Below are positions 33,184-42,226 of a stretch of 64,000 nt of DNA, in pieces. This stretch comes from JAANXG01 sp963731035 (GTDB lineage Bacteria > Pseudomonadota > Gammaproteobacteria > Arenicellales > JAANXG01): the NCBI GenBank assembly GCA_963731035.1, contig CAVSUY010000022.1:248001-312000 (forward strand), written 5' to 3'. The translations under genes and the position numbers were made by a program. Position 1 is the stretch's first letter; every line of letters begins with the position of its first letter. The notes beneath the pieces are model-generated. The model was not told the origin of the DNA, did not search any database, and worked only from the letters and a program-made list of their open reading frames with translations.

Positions 33184-33726
33184 TCAGAACGACAACCCTA
33201 CGCTACCGGTGATCATCTGCGTGTCCTTCGGATAGCTGATGTCGAACCACTCGCTTTCGAGCCGGAACCACACGGCACCGAGGTTCAACTGTCCGCCGAG
33301 CCCATACATCAGATCGTGGCCGCTGTCATCGGGGAACCCCCCGGCGCCGGCCGTGTTCCAGAAGATCACACCGCCCCTGGCGAACAGGTCGACCGGGCCG
33401 ATCGGCAGCAGACCGAGAGCAGAGACGTCCCAGCCGTCGGTCTCGGTGCTGAAGGGTCCGGATTTGGCCTTCCCGAAGTTCCGATACCCTCCTTCGACCG
33501 CGAAGTTGTCCGTTGCCCGGTAGCCGCCGTACAGCTTGTACGCGGTGTCATCGTCGTTCAGATTGACGTCACCGATGTCCGTGACCTGCACCTGGTCCTC
33601 GAAATTCGCCACGCCCGCGCCGGCCCCCAGATAGGCGTGAGGCTCCTCGGCCCACAGCGCCGGAGCGGCCAGAAGAAGACTGAAGGCAGTCGCTGCAACG
33701 ACGAACCGTTTAGGGGTACTCCTCAT
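33184..33726 (-). CDS. Small outer-membrane beta-barrel protein (OmpW/OmpA-like)
   Basis: The 180-residue product has a signal peptide (VVAATAFSLLLAAPALWAEE) and alternating strands such as AYKLYGGYRATDNFAVEGGY and ending TQMITGSVGLSF, with a C-terminal phenylalanine as required for barrel insertion. About eight strands fit. GAGGTG lies 7 bases before the ATG. It has its own sigma-54 promoter (33795-33810) and activator palindromes, placing it in the putative GlrR regulon. Confidence 0.8.
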   Translation of the reverse strand: MRSTPKRFVVAATAFSLLLAAPALWAEEPHAYLGAGAGVANFEDQVQVTDIGDVNLNDDDTAYKLYGGYRATDNFAVEGGYRNFGKAKSGPFSTETDGWDVSALGLLPIGPVDLFARGGVIFWNTAGAGGFPDDSGHDLMYGLGGQLNLGAVWFRLESEWFDISYPKDTQMITGSVGLSF

Positions 33727-33794
33727 CGTGACACCTCACTGTTTGTTGACGCCTGGGGCCCGTGTCGGACCACTTGCACTCCGCTGCCAGAAGA

Positions 33795-33810
33795 TGCAAC
33801 TACCGTGCCA
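33795..33810 (-). promoter_or_regulatory. Sigma-54 (-24/-12) promoter of the outer-membrane barrel gene
   Basis: On the minus strand TGGCACGGTAGTTGCA is a full match to TGGCACG-N4-TTGCW. The predicted start near 33784 leaves a 58-base leader before ATG 33726. Confidence 0.78.
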
Positions 33811-33850
33811 ACCCCGAGACCGAGCAGTGGCGGCCCGGCATCATGGTTGC

Positions 33851-33947
33851 TGTCGCCTTCCGGCAACACCTGATGGCGCGGAACTCGGCCGAAGGTCAGA
33901 CAACGGCGGAATCGCGCCCGGAAACCAGCTGTCGCCGATCAACGACA
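33851..33947. promoter_or_regulatory. Two GlrR-type sites upstream of the outer-membrane barrel promoter
   Basis: TGTCGCCTTCCGGCAACA (33851-33868, 7 of 8 conserved bases) and TGTCGCCGATCAACGACA (33930-33947, perfect TGTC-N10-GACA) have centres about 76 and 155 bases upstream of the predicted start. The rest of the 304-base gap up to the glycosyltransferase gene shows nothing else I can support. Confidence 0.65.
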
Positions 33948-34030
33948 ACCATCCCAATCGCTTCGTCCGGGCCTGCAGCCGGTATATATTTCAGGGTCTC
34001 GTCTGACATCCTTCATATCCCACGGGCACA

Positions 34031-34801
34031 ATGATCAGCTGCCTAACCGTGACCCGCGAAAACAAGCTTCCGGAGCTGGTTCGCGCCGTCGACTGCTTTC
34101 ACCGCCAGACCGTGGCCGAAAAAGAGCTGGTCATCGTGCACGACGGCTCGGCACGCTTCGATGAGGCGCTTGTCGACGCAGCACGCCGGTACCGTGGCGA
34201 CACGATCCGGGTACACAGGGCGCCGGGTGAAAACCTGACGTTGGGAGCATTGCGCAACGTCTCCCTGTCGCTCGCGCGCGGCGGCCTGGTGTGCCAATGG
34301 GACGATGACGACCTGTATCATCCCCGGCGCCTGGAGATACAGGCGAGAGAGCTCAAGGAATCGAGAGCGGACTTTTGCTTTCTCACCGACCAACTTCACT
34401 ACTTCGAATCGACCGGGGAAATGTTCTGGGACGACTGGACCGTGGAGGGATATCCTGGAAAACTGATTCAGGGCACGATACTCGGACGTGCGGACCTGAT
34501 CGGCCGTTACCAGGACCTGCCCAGGGGCGAAGATACGGGCATCGTGGCGGATCTGGTCGCGGGCGGGTGCCGACTGCATGGCGTCCCGGGGCGGGGCTAC
34601 CTCTATATCTATGTATTCAATGGAAACAACGCCTGGGACCTGCACCACCACGCGGCCATTTCCGCCTGGAAACGGATGCCGGGGAGGCGCCTGCTGGAAC
34701 ACGAGGCGGAACTGCGCCAGTACCTGCTCGACTACACCTTGCCCTGGGACACCGTGTTTATGCCCCATGAATCGGGTTCCATCGTCATCAAGTCCGCGTG
34801 A
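34031..34801 (+). CDS. GT2-family glycosyltransferase
   Basis: The 256-residue protein has the GT-A layout: ISCLTVTRENKLPELVRAVD (nucleotide-binding strand), VIVHDGSARFDEAL and the metal-binding WDDDDLYHPRRLE (DxD) near residue 95. There is no membrane segment, so it is a cytoplasmic sugar transferase for a surface glycan or glycolipid. It is convergent with a second glycosyltransferase gene. Confidence 0.82.
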   Translation: MISCLTVTRENKLPELVRAVDCFHRQTVAEKELVIVHDGSARFDEALVDAARRYRGDTIRVHRAPGENLTLGALRNVSLSLARGGLVCQWDDDDLYHPRRLEIQARELKESRADFCFLTDQLHYFESTGEMFWDDWTVEGYPGKLIQGTILGRADLIGRYQDLPRGEDTGIVADLVAGGCRLHGVPGRGYLYIYVFNGNNAWDLHHHAAISAWKRMPGRRLLEHEAELRQYLLDYTLPWDTVFMPHESGSIVIKSA

Positions 34802-34865
34802 GGCGGGAAAGGCTGTGCGATATCCCGGCGTGTGGTGCACGGGATGACACAGCGATCTCCTCGAG

Positions 34866-35591
34866 CTAGCTGCAGCAGTACTTCCCGGGATCGCCCATGA
34901 CGGCGCGATCGAGATCGCAGCGGGAGCGAAGCTGCTCACGGGAGGATGCGGCATACTCGCGCAGCACGGACAGGTTTTCGCGATAGTTCGGGTCGGCGGC
35001 CGAGTCCCGCATGGCCGACGGATGAAACAAATGGTAGGCGACGCCGGCCCGATTTACCGCCGTGCGGGCCAGAAGTGCAATCTTAGTACTCATGGCATCG
35101 TCCTCTCCACCCCACCCCTTGAACCGCTCGTCCTGCCCACCCAGTAGCATGTAGCTTGCCCTGCGTATCATGTACAAGCCACCACAGAAGCACAGGTATT
35201 CGCCTTTGTAATCGCGATTCCGGCGGCTGTGCGGGGTGGCCGGCGGCAGCGTCCCGGCAGCGTGAAACTCACCGGTCTGATTCTCGTCCAGGTCGAAAAG
35301 GACAGCATAGGGATTCAACGCCTCGAGCTCGTGCCGGCAGGCTCGCAGGCCGGCCTGTATGGTCGCCGGGTCCACCACGACGTCCCCATCGGCCAGCGCG
35401 AGCACCTCACCCTCCGCCCGGCGGGCACCGACATTGAATCCCCACGACTTGTTGAAAGCGAAGGGGTTGTGGACAAAGACGTGCCGCGCGCAAGCCGGCA
35501 GCTCTTCCGCGACCAGGCGGGGCTTCGCATCCTGCTCGACGACCAGGATCTCGGTGTCCTCGAGCGGCGACAGCCAGGTCAGCACTGCCAT
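34866..35591 (-). CDS. Galactosyltransferase-like glycosyltransferase; true N-terminus probably upstream
   Basis: From the first ATG (35591) the product is 241 residues with FNKSWGFNVGARRAEGEVLA, the DxD motif LADGDVVVD, FCGGLYMIRRASYMLLGGQD and FKGWGGEDDAMSTK, typical of the C-terminal part of GT2/GT27-like enzymes. The same frame stays open upstream to 35747 and encodes ISYSYIITFRDDGIARRENL immediately before the ATG, which is the expected first strand of the GT-A fold. No ATG, GTG or TTG start exists in that extension, so either a non-standard start is used or a base is missing. The C-terminus ends KYCCS. Confidence 0.75.
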   Translation of the reverse strand: MAVLTWLSPLEDTEILVVEQDAKPRLVAEELPACARHVFVHNPFAFNKSWGFNVGARRAEGEVLALADGDVVVDPATIQAGLRACRHELEALNPYAVLFDLDENQTGEFHAAGTLPPATPHSRRNRDYKGEYLCFCGGLYMIRRASYMLLGGQDERFKGWGGEDDAMSTKIALLARTAVNRAGVAYHLFHPSAMRDSAADPNYRENLSVLREYAASSREQLRSRCDLDRAVMGDPGKYCCS

Positions 35592-35749
35592 CAGGTTCTC
35601 ACGCCTGGCGATCCCATCGTCCCGGAATGTGATGATATAGCTGTAGGAAATGGGTTGATCCAGGTCAAGTGTCTCGCGCCGGAGGCAGGCATTATAGGCG
35701 TTCCCTTTGCCAGCGCGGGAAACGTCCCCGGGGAGCTTGCAGTCTCGTC

Positions 35750-36787
35750 ATGATCCGCTACGTATTCATCTATCTTCTGACCGCCGCCTTCGCGGCTTCG
35801 CCCGCTGCGGCCGCCGAGTTGCCTACCGCCGAGGCCAAGATCGCTGTCGTCAACGAGGAACAGGTCCTGGACGGCGTCGTCGAGGCCGTCAACCGGTCCA
35901 CCGTCTCCGCGCAGACATCCGGGCGGATCATCGAGCTGCCCTTCGACGTGGACGACTACGTGGAACAGGGCCAGGTCATCGTCCGCTTCCGCGACACCGA
36001 GCAGAAGGCCCAGCTCGAGCAGGCCCAAGCCAGCCTGGCCGAGGCCCAGGCACAGCTGGCCCAGGCGAAAGCAGCATACGAGCGCATTGCGAGCCTGCTG
36101 GACAAGAAGCTGGTCTCCAAGTCGCAGATGGACCAGGCGCGCGCCGCCTATGAGTCCGCCAAGGCGCGCGAGGAAGCGGCGCGGGCGGCGCTGGATCAGG
36201 CCCGGGAGCAGTTCGACCATACCGTAGTTCACGCACCATACAGCGGCATCGTCGTCGCCCGCCAGGTCGAGATCGGCGAGACCGCCACCGTCGGCCAGCC
36301 GCTCATGACCGGCCTGTCACTGGAGCACTTGAGGGTGGCCGTAGAAGTGCCTCAGGAATACATCGACACCCTGCGCGCCAACCGGGCGGCGCGGGTCTTG
36401 CTGCCCGACGGCGAATCGCTGGACGCAGCCGCGATCCGGGTCTTCCCCTACGCGTCGGAGAAGTCCCATACGTTTCGGGTAAGGGTAACGCTGCCGCAGG
36501 GGCAGCACGGCATCTATCCGGGCATGCTGGTCAAGGTGGCGTTCGTGAGCGGCCGCAGGGAAAGCCTCATGGTCCCGCGCGAGGCCGTGGTCCGGCGCAG
36601 CGAAGTGACTGCGGTATACGTCCTGGACAAGCAGGGCGAGCTGCACTTTCGGCAGATCCGCGCCGGCACGGTACGCGCCGACGGACGGGTCCCGGTGCTC
36701 GCCGGCCTGGACCCCGGTGAGACGATCATAACCGATCCCGTCCGGGCCGCCGTGGCGCTCAAGGAAGGCGAGGAAAAGACGCAATGA
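35750..36787 (+). CDS. RND efflux periplasmic adaptor (HlyD/AcrA type)
   Basis: Starting at ATG 35750 gives 345 residues with a signal peptide (MIRYVFIYLLTAAFAASPAA), a lipoyl half (GVVEAVNRSTVSAQTSGRII), a coiled-coil hairpin (QLEQAQASLAEAQAQLAQAK and ALDQAREQFDHTVV), the second lipoyl half (APYSGIVVARQVEIGE) and a beta-barrel domain. It bridges the inner-membrane pump and an outer-membrane channel. Its stop overlaps the pump start (ATGA), so the two are coupled. No outer-membrane channel gene is adjacent. Confidence 0.88.
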   Translation: MIRYVFIYLLTAAFAASPAAAAELPTAEAKIAVVNEEQVLDGVVEAVNRSTVSAQTSGRIIELPFDVDDYVEQGQVIVRFRDTEQKAQLEQAQASLAEAQAQLAQAKAAYERIASLLDKKLVSKSQMDQARAAYESAKAREEAARAALDQAREQFDHTVVHAPYSGIVVARQVEIGETATVGQPLMTGLSLEHLRVAVEVPQEYIDTLRANRAARVLLPDGESLDAAAIRVFPYASEKSHTFRVRVTLPQGQHGIYPGMLVKVAFVSGRRESLMVPREAVVRRSEVTAVYVLDKQGELHFRQIRAGTVRADGRVPVLAGLDPGETIITDPVRAAVALKEGEEKTQ

Positions 36788-39700
36788 CGCGGGAGCGGCT
36801 GGGCATTTCGGGCGCTCTGGCGAAGAAGTTTCTCACCTCCGAAATCACGCCGCTGCTCGCGCTGGTGGGCCTGTTGATGGGTCTGTTTGCCGTGATCGTG
36901 ACGCCGCGCGAGGAGGAGCCCCAGATCGACGTCACCTTTGCCAACGTGTTCATCCCTTACCCCGGCGCGTCAGCGAAGGAAGTGGAGAGTCTGGTCACCG
37001 CCCCGGCAGAGCAGATGATGTCCGAGATCAAGGGAGTGGAGCACATTTATTCCGTCTCCAGCCCCGGCCTGGCCACGCTCACCGTGCAATTTTACGTGGG
37101 TGAACCGCGCACCGAGGCGCTGGTACGCCTGTACAACGCCGTCTATGGGAATCTCGACTGGATGCCGCAGGGTATCGGGGTCGGGACGCCACTGGTCAAG
37201 CCCCGGGGCATCGACGATGTCCCCATTGTCGCCGGCACTTTGTGGACGGAAGACCCGAAGCGGGGCGCCGACGACCTGGCCCGCATCGCCCATACTATAG
37301 AAACGGAGCTGCAGCGCGTACCCGGAACCCGCGACATCGACGTCATCGGGGCGCCTGACCGGGTCGTCCAGGTGCAGCTCGATCCCCAGCGCATGGCGGG
37401 TTACGGAATTGCACTTTCGGATCTACGCTCCGCTCTCGGCGCCAGTAACGCTTCGGTGGACGCCGGCACCATCGTCCGCGACAACCACGCGATTCAGGTC
37501 CAGGCGGGCACCTTCCTGACGACCCCGGAGGAAGTCGCCAATCTCGTTGTCGGCATGAACGACAACGCGCCGGTGTTCCTTCGGGATGTCGCCGACGTCA
37601 AGCTGGGTCCGGACCACCCGGAGCACTACGTTCAGTTCGGAGTCGGCTCCGCCGACGTCAGCAAAGGACCACCCGCGGGCAATCGCTATCCGGCCGTTAC
37701 GGTGGCCGTGGCCAAGAAGCCCGGGGAGAATGCCGTCACGGTGGCCAACGCAGTGATCGCGCGCTTCGATCAGTTACGCGGCACATTCGTGCCGGAAGGC
37801 ATTCACGCCACGGTCACCCGGGACTACGGAAAGACCGCCAACGACAAAGCCCAGACCCTTATAAAGAAGCTGATATTCGCCACCGCGTCCGTGGTGCTGC
37901 TGGTGCTCTTCACCCTGGGTTGGCGGGAGGCGATCATTGTCGGCGCCGCAGTGGCCATCACTCTCACCGTCACGCTGTTTGCGTCCTGGGCCTACGGCTT
38001 CACCCTCAACCGGGTGTCGCTGTTCGCACTGATCTTCTCGATAGGGATACTGGTGGACGACGCGATCGTGGTAGTCGAGAACATCCACCGTCACATGCAT
38101 CTGGGCGGCAAGAGTCTGGTCGAGGCCGTGCCGGTGGCGGTGGACGAAGTCGGCGGACCGACCATACTGGCGACGTTCACCGTGATCGCCGCCCTGCTGC
38201 CGATGGCGTTCGTCAGCGGCCTGATGGGGCCGTACATGAGTCCGATACCGATCAATGCCAGCATGGGCATGGTGATCTCCCTGGTGGTGGCCTTCGTATT
38301 CACGCCCTGGCTGTTCCTCAAGATGTTCCAACGGCAGGCTGTACGGGAAACCGGCCACGACGATGCCGACGAGCAGTCGGATCGCGTCTACCAGTTCCTG
38401 CACGGCGGTTTCCAGCGCTACCTGACGCCGTTTCTGCGGGGCCGGCGCGGCCGGCCCTGGCGCGTGGGGATGTTGCTTGCCCTCCTGGTCATGATCGTCG
38501 CGGCCTGCAGTCTCGTTGCCTTCAAGCTCGTAGTACTGAAGATGTTGCCGTTCGACAACAAGTCCGAGTTCCAGGTGGTTGTCGATATGCCGGAGGGCAC
38601 ACCCGTGGAGCAGACCAACCGGGTGTTGAACGCCCTGGAGGAGCGTCTCGTCTCGGTTCCGGAGGTCACCAATGTCCAGACCTACGCCGGCACCGCCTCC
38701 CCTATCAACTTCAACGGCCTGGTGCGCCAGTACTATCTGCGTCGCGGAGCGAACATGGGCGATATTCAGGTGAACCTCGTTGACAAGCACGAGCGCGACC
38801 GGCAGAGCCACGACATCGCCATGGCGGTACGGGCGCCGCTGCAGGCCATCGGCCGGCGGTACCACGCCAACGTCAAGATCGTCGAGGTGCCGCCCGGCCC
38901 CCCGGTACTCTCGCCCCTGGTCGCCGAGATCTACGGGCTCAGCGATGACGGCCGGAGTCAGGTTGCGCGGACAGTGGCAGACACGTTCAGGGACACTCCG
39001 GAAGTCGTGGATGTCGATACGACCATCGAAGCGCCCCAGGACAAGCTGGTGCTGCAGGTCGACCGCAGTCGCGCGGCCCGCCTGGGGGTCAGCCAGTCAA
39101 CGATAACCGCCGCCATTAACACCGTGGTTCACGGTGAGGACGCGTCCTACCTGCATGACGACCATGCCAAGGTGCCCGTGCCCGTAAGGCTGGAATTGTC
39201 CGAGGGAGACAAGTCCAATGTGGATACGCTCGACGGCGTTCGTGTTCGCTCGCGCTCGGGGGCCCTGGTGCCGCTCGGAGAGTTGGCCCGCTTCACACAC
39301 ACCACGCGCGACCAGTCGATTTATCACAAGGATCTACTTCCCGTGGTCTATGTCACCGGAGATGTCGCCGGCCCCATCGACAGCCCACTCTATGCCATGG
39401 GCACGATTGCATCGCGGCTTTCAAAGCAACCCGTCATGCAGGGTCAGCCGCTCGAACAACACTTTGTCGCACAGCCGGACAACCCATACCAATGGAGCCT
39501 GAAGTGGGACGGGGAATGGCAAGTAACGTACGAAACATTTCGCGACATGGGCATCGCGTACGCCGTGGGCCTGGTGCTCATCTACCTGTTGGTTGTCGCG
39601 CAGTTCCGATCGTACGCCATACCCTTGATCATCATGGCTCCCATTCCTCTTACCATCATCGGCATCCTGCCGGGCCATGCGCTGCTCGACCGCCAGTTCA

Positions 39701-40032
39701 CCGCAACCTCCATGATAGGCATGATCGCGCTCGCCGGTATCATCGTACGCAATTCGATCCTGCTGGTGGATTTCATACACCAGGAAGTCAGTGTCAGGGG
39801 AGCTGACCTCCAGGATGCCGTTATCCGTGCCGGCGCCGTCAGGGCACGGCCCATCATCCTGACGGCCCTTGCCGCGATGCTTGGTGCGACGTTCATTCTG
39901 GACGACCCTATCTTCAGTGGCCTGGCGGTATCCCTGATTTTCGGCATGCTGGTTTCAACCCTGCTGACTCTGGTGGTGATTCCGGTCGTCTACTATGCCT
40001 ATACGTACCGGCGCCACGAGGCCACCGGCTGA
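36784..40032 (+). CDS. RND efflux permease (AcrB/MdtB superfamily)
   Basis: The 1082-residue protein has the RND pattern: TM1 near residues 20-40, the large periplasmic loop beginning VTFANVFIPYPGASAKEVES, the TM2-6 block with ISFSIGILVDDAIVVVENIH-like sequence (LIFSIGILVDDAIVVVENIH, carrying the paired Asp residues of the proton relay), a second periplasmic loop and TM8-12 (PLIIMAPIPLTIIGILPGHA, then RNSILLVDFIHQE). The branch is closer to the HAE-2/heavy-metal-like clade than to AcrB by eye, but substrate cannot be assigned. Confidence 0.9.
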   Translation: MTRERLGISGALAKKFLTSEITPLLALVGLLMGLFAVIVTPREEEPQIDVTFANVFIPYPGASAKEVESLVTAPAEQMMSEIKGVEHIYSVSSPGLATLTVQFYVGEPRTEALVRLYNAVYGNLDWMPQGIGVGTPLVKPRGIDDVPIVAGTLWTEDPKRGADDLARIAHTIETELQRVPGTRDIDVIGAPDRVVQVQLDPQRMAGYGIALSDLRSALGASNASVDAGTIVRDNHAIQVQAGTFLTTPEEVANLVVGMNDNAPVFLRDVADVKLGPDHPEHYVQFGVGSADVSKGPPAGNRYPAVTVAVAKKPGENAVTVANAVIARFDQLRGTFVPEGIHATVTRDYGKTANDKAQTLIKKLIFATASVVLLVLFTLGWREAIIVGAAVAITLTVTLFASWAYGFTLNRVSLFALIFSIGILVDDAIVVVENIHRHMHLGGKSLVEAVPVAVDEVGGPTILATFTVIAALLPMAFVSGLMGPYMSPIPINASMGMVISLVVAFVFTPWLFLKMFQRQAVRETGHDDADEQSDRVYQFLHGGFQRYLTPFLRGRRGRPWRVGMLLALLVMIVAACSLVAFKLVVLKMLPFDNKSEFQVVVDMPEGTPVEQTNRVLNALEERLVSVPEVTNVQTYAGTASPINFNGLVRQYYLRRGANMGDIQVNLVDKHERDRQSHDIAMAVRAPLQAIGRRYHANVKIVEVPPGPPVLSPLVAEIYGLSDDGRSQVARTVADTFRDTPEVVDVDTTIEAPQDKLVLQVDRSRAARLGVSQSTITAAINTVVHGEDASYLHDDHAKVPVPVRLELSEGDKSNVDTLDGVRVRSRSGALVPLGELARFTHTTRDQSIYHKDLLPVVYVTGDVAGPIDSPLYAMGTIASRLSKQPVMQGQPLEQHFVAQPDNPYQWSLKWDGEWQVTYETFRDMGIAYAVGLVLIYLLVVAQFRSYAIPLIIMAPIPLTIIGILPGHALLDRQFTATSMIGMIALAGIIVRNSILLVDFIHQEVSVRGADLQDAVIRAGAVRARPIILTALAAMLGATFILDDPIFSGLAVSLIFGMLVSTLLTLVVIPVVYYAYTYRRHEATG

Positions 40033-40210
40033 GATTCCTGCGAGGACCAGCCGTTGCCTGGACGGTCGGACCGAACTTCTATTTGAAACAGCCGTCCGGG
40101 TCTCGTTGCTGTCGCTATATCGCCCGGTGCACCCCGCCCATCGGGCGCCACAATTTATGCATAAGGCATGTGTTACATAGTCAAAGGTTAGACAGCCAAC
40201 GAGAGACGAT

Positions 40211-40768
40211 ATGTTTAAGAAACCCAACGAGACCACGCACGGCACCTCCACTCAGCCGCCCAGCCGGGCACCAGTGGGCACGGGCGCGGATCAGCTCGCC
40301 CAGAGCAGGGTAAAGGAGCACCGAAGATCTGTCCTGAGTCCCTCGATTACAGTCAAAGGGGACATCAGCGGCACCGAGGACCTGGTTCTGGAAGGCAGGA
40401 TGGAAGGCTCCATCAGCCTGCCGAAGAACGAAATCATGATTGGGCCGGAAGGTCAGGTCAAAGCGGACATTACCGCCCTCAAAGTATCCGTCGAGGGCCG
40501 GCTGATCGGCGATATACGCGGCAGTGAACGGGTAATCATCAAGCATTCCGGCCACGTCGAGGGCAATATCGTAGCGCCGAGGGTGGTGCTGGAGGACGGC
40601 TGCCAGTTCAAGGGCAGTGTCGAGATGAACATCGAGTCGGGCTCCGGAGCGTCGACCTCACCCAAGGCGCAGGAGCCAAGATCGGAATCGAAAACGAAAT
40701 CGGACGCAGCGCCCAAAGTGGAGCAGTACGGCTCCGAAGCGAAATCCCGAGTCTCGGGCGCTTCGTAG
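40211..40768 (+). CDS. Bactofilin-family cytoskeletal protein
   Basis: The 185-residue protein has a disordered N-terminus, then the right-handed beta-helix repeats of bactofilins: SITVKGDISGTEDLVLEGRM, EGSISL, IGPEGQVKADITALKVSVEG and GHVEGNIVAPRVVLEDG, and a Ser/Lys/Glu-rich tail. Bactofilins polymerise without nucleotide and shape the cell or localise wall enzymes. GAGAG lies 6 bases before the ATG. Confidence 0.9.
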   Translation: MFKKPNETTHGTSTQPPSRAPVGTGADQLAQSRVKEHRRSVLSPSITVKGDISGTEDLVLEGRMEGSISLPKNEIMIGPEGQVKADITALKVSVEGRLIGDIRGSERVIIKHSGHVEGNIVAPRVVLEDGCQFKGSVEMNIESGSGASTSPKAQEPRSESKTKSDAAPKVEQYGSEAKSRVSGAS

Positions 40769-40860
40769 TCGCTGTAGCTGCAGCCGGCGGTCGGGACCGC
40801 CGAAGAGCGGTTCCCGGCCGTCGGCCGTGGCGACAACGTTGTGGGAAGGAGTCGAGGGCC

Positions 40861-40971
40861 TCAGCCGCCGATTTTCAGCTTGCGGATCCCGAACAGAAAC
40901 AGCACCAGGCGTTCGTAGACCGACTCCGACTGCCCGCGGCGCGCTGCTGTCCGGTACCATTCATACTGGTC
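40861..40971 (-). other. Open 36-codon stretch without start codon
   Basis: After a TAG at 40972-40974 the minus-strand frame reads 36 codons ending ESVYERLVLFLFGIRKLKIG-G-stop, overlapping the last codons of the AEC carrier gene by 11 bases. The composition looks protein-like but there is no ATG, GTG with ribosome site, or recognisable family. It could be a gene tail whose start is lost, or chance. The remainder of 40769-40960 holds nothing I can name. Confidence 0.2.
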
Positions 40972-41888
40972 CTATCCACCACATCAGGACAACCGGCATC
41001 ACCAAGAACGCCGCCAGCGTCTGAAAGGTGATGATGGAAGCCATGGCCGGCGCATCACCCCCGAGCTGCCTGGCAAGAATGTAGGAAGACGTGGCGGTCG
41101 GCGTTGCCAGGGCGATGGCCAGTGCCCCGGCCGCGGCGCCGCCCAGACCCATTGCCGGGATCAGGACCGCGGCCGCCAGTGGCTTGACGCCAAACTGAAC
41201 CAGCGAGGATACGACCGCCGGCCTGAGATGGTGGCGCATCGACTCCGGACGCAATGCTGCGCCCACCGCCAGCAAGCCTAACGGAAGAGCCGCCCGGCCG
41301 AGGATCTCCAACACGTTCGCCGCGACGCCGGAAACCCCTATGCCGCTCAGGGTCAGCGTCCAGCCTGTCGCGCAGGAGAAAATCAGTGGATTGCCCAGCA
41401 CCGCGCGGGACAGCGGCATGAATCCACGGACCGCGGCATCACCCCAGGCGGCCAGGGACGCGATGCAAAGCAGGTTGATGATCACGATCATGAAGCCCGC
41501 CGCGACCACCGCCATGGCCAGCCCGTCGTTGCCGAAGAACGTCTGCGCCACGGCAAGGGCGATATAGGAATTGAATCGCACTCCTCCCTGAAAGATCGAC
41601 GTGAAAGTCGGCCCCGCGACGGACCCCGTGAGCCGGTGCCACAGTACGAGAACAGCGGCCGCCGCCAACAAAGTTCCAGTGACGGCAGCCAATATGCCGG
41701 GCCAAGGCACGCCCTCTACGCTCTGGGCGCCCAGGGTACGCACCAGCAGGCACGGGAAACAGAACGAAATAGGTCAACTTCTCCAGCCCGGTCCAGGCGC
41801 CGTCGGGCAGGAAGGCCGTCCGTCTCAGCGAGAACCCGAGCAGAATCGGGACGAGTATCGGTATTAGTGCTGAGGACGTTTCACCCAT
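40961..41888 (-). pseudogene. AEC-family transporter (auxin-efflux-carrier fold), frameshifted
   Basis: From ATG 41888 the first frame gives the N-terminal helix (MGETSSALIPILVPILLGFS) up to LEKLTYFVLFP; the rest continues in another frame (CLLVRTLGAQSVEGVPWPG through FQTLAAFLVMPVVLMWWIGP). Deleting one G of the three at 41754-41756 (plus strand) joins them into about 300 residues with ten membrane helices, the family size. AEC carriers export or import organic anions such as malate. All downstream helices are intact, so a sequencing indel is plausible. Confidence 0.8.
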
Positions 41889-42226
41889 TGTGTGTCTGGT
41901 TATCGATTGCGGCGCGTGGCCACGACGCCACGCAGTTAAGCGGTTGAGAATCCGCGATTTTAGGAGCGGCTTCGGCCGCGATTCAAGCACCGGTCGTTGC
42001 GCGTGAAGCACGCCGTCTACCGCCGGACGTCGTGATACACTATCGGCAGACGTGCAGTTGCCGCAAGCGATTCGCAGAATCATTCACTCCGAACGGCCGG
42101 GCTCTCAGCGCAGCGACGGAAAACCAAATGGTCGCCGACAGTGTCGTCTGGCGAGGACGATCGCGAAGATCAAACGCCATTGGCGGACATATGCAACGGC
42201 GGTATCAAGACAATAAGGCGCGAACC
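41889..42226. other. Divergent intergenic region with one REP-like palindrome
   Basis: Between the AEC carrier (minus) and the Ldh-family gene (plus). The only structured element I see is the palindrome TAGGAGCGGCTTCGGCCGCG-A at 41961-41981, a second copy of the element at 15898-15920. The open frame upstream of ATG 42227 extends into this region without a ribosome site. Confidence 0.5.
41961..41981. repeat. REP-like palindrome, copy 2
   Basis: TAGGAGCGGCTTCGGCCGCG followed by A matches the complement of 15898-15920 except for two substitutions in the loop. GCGGC/GCCGC form the stem around TTCG. Confidence 0.6.

Noticed and set aside
35591..36232. A 213-codon minus-strand frame overlapping the RND adaptor gene
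   Set aside because: It is antisense to the clearly coding adaptor gene.
40800..40870. Minus-strand SHNVVATADGREPL, faintly like the C-terminal motif of alkylguanine methyltransferases
   Set aside because: The catalytic PCHR signature is absent and the flanking residues do not match; treated as chance.
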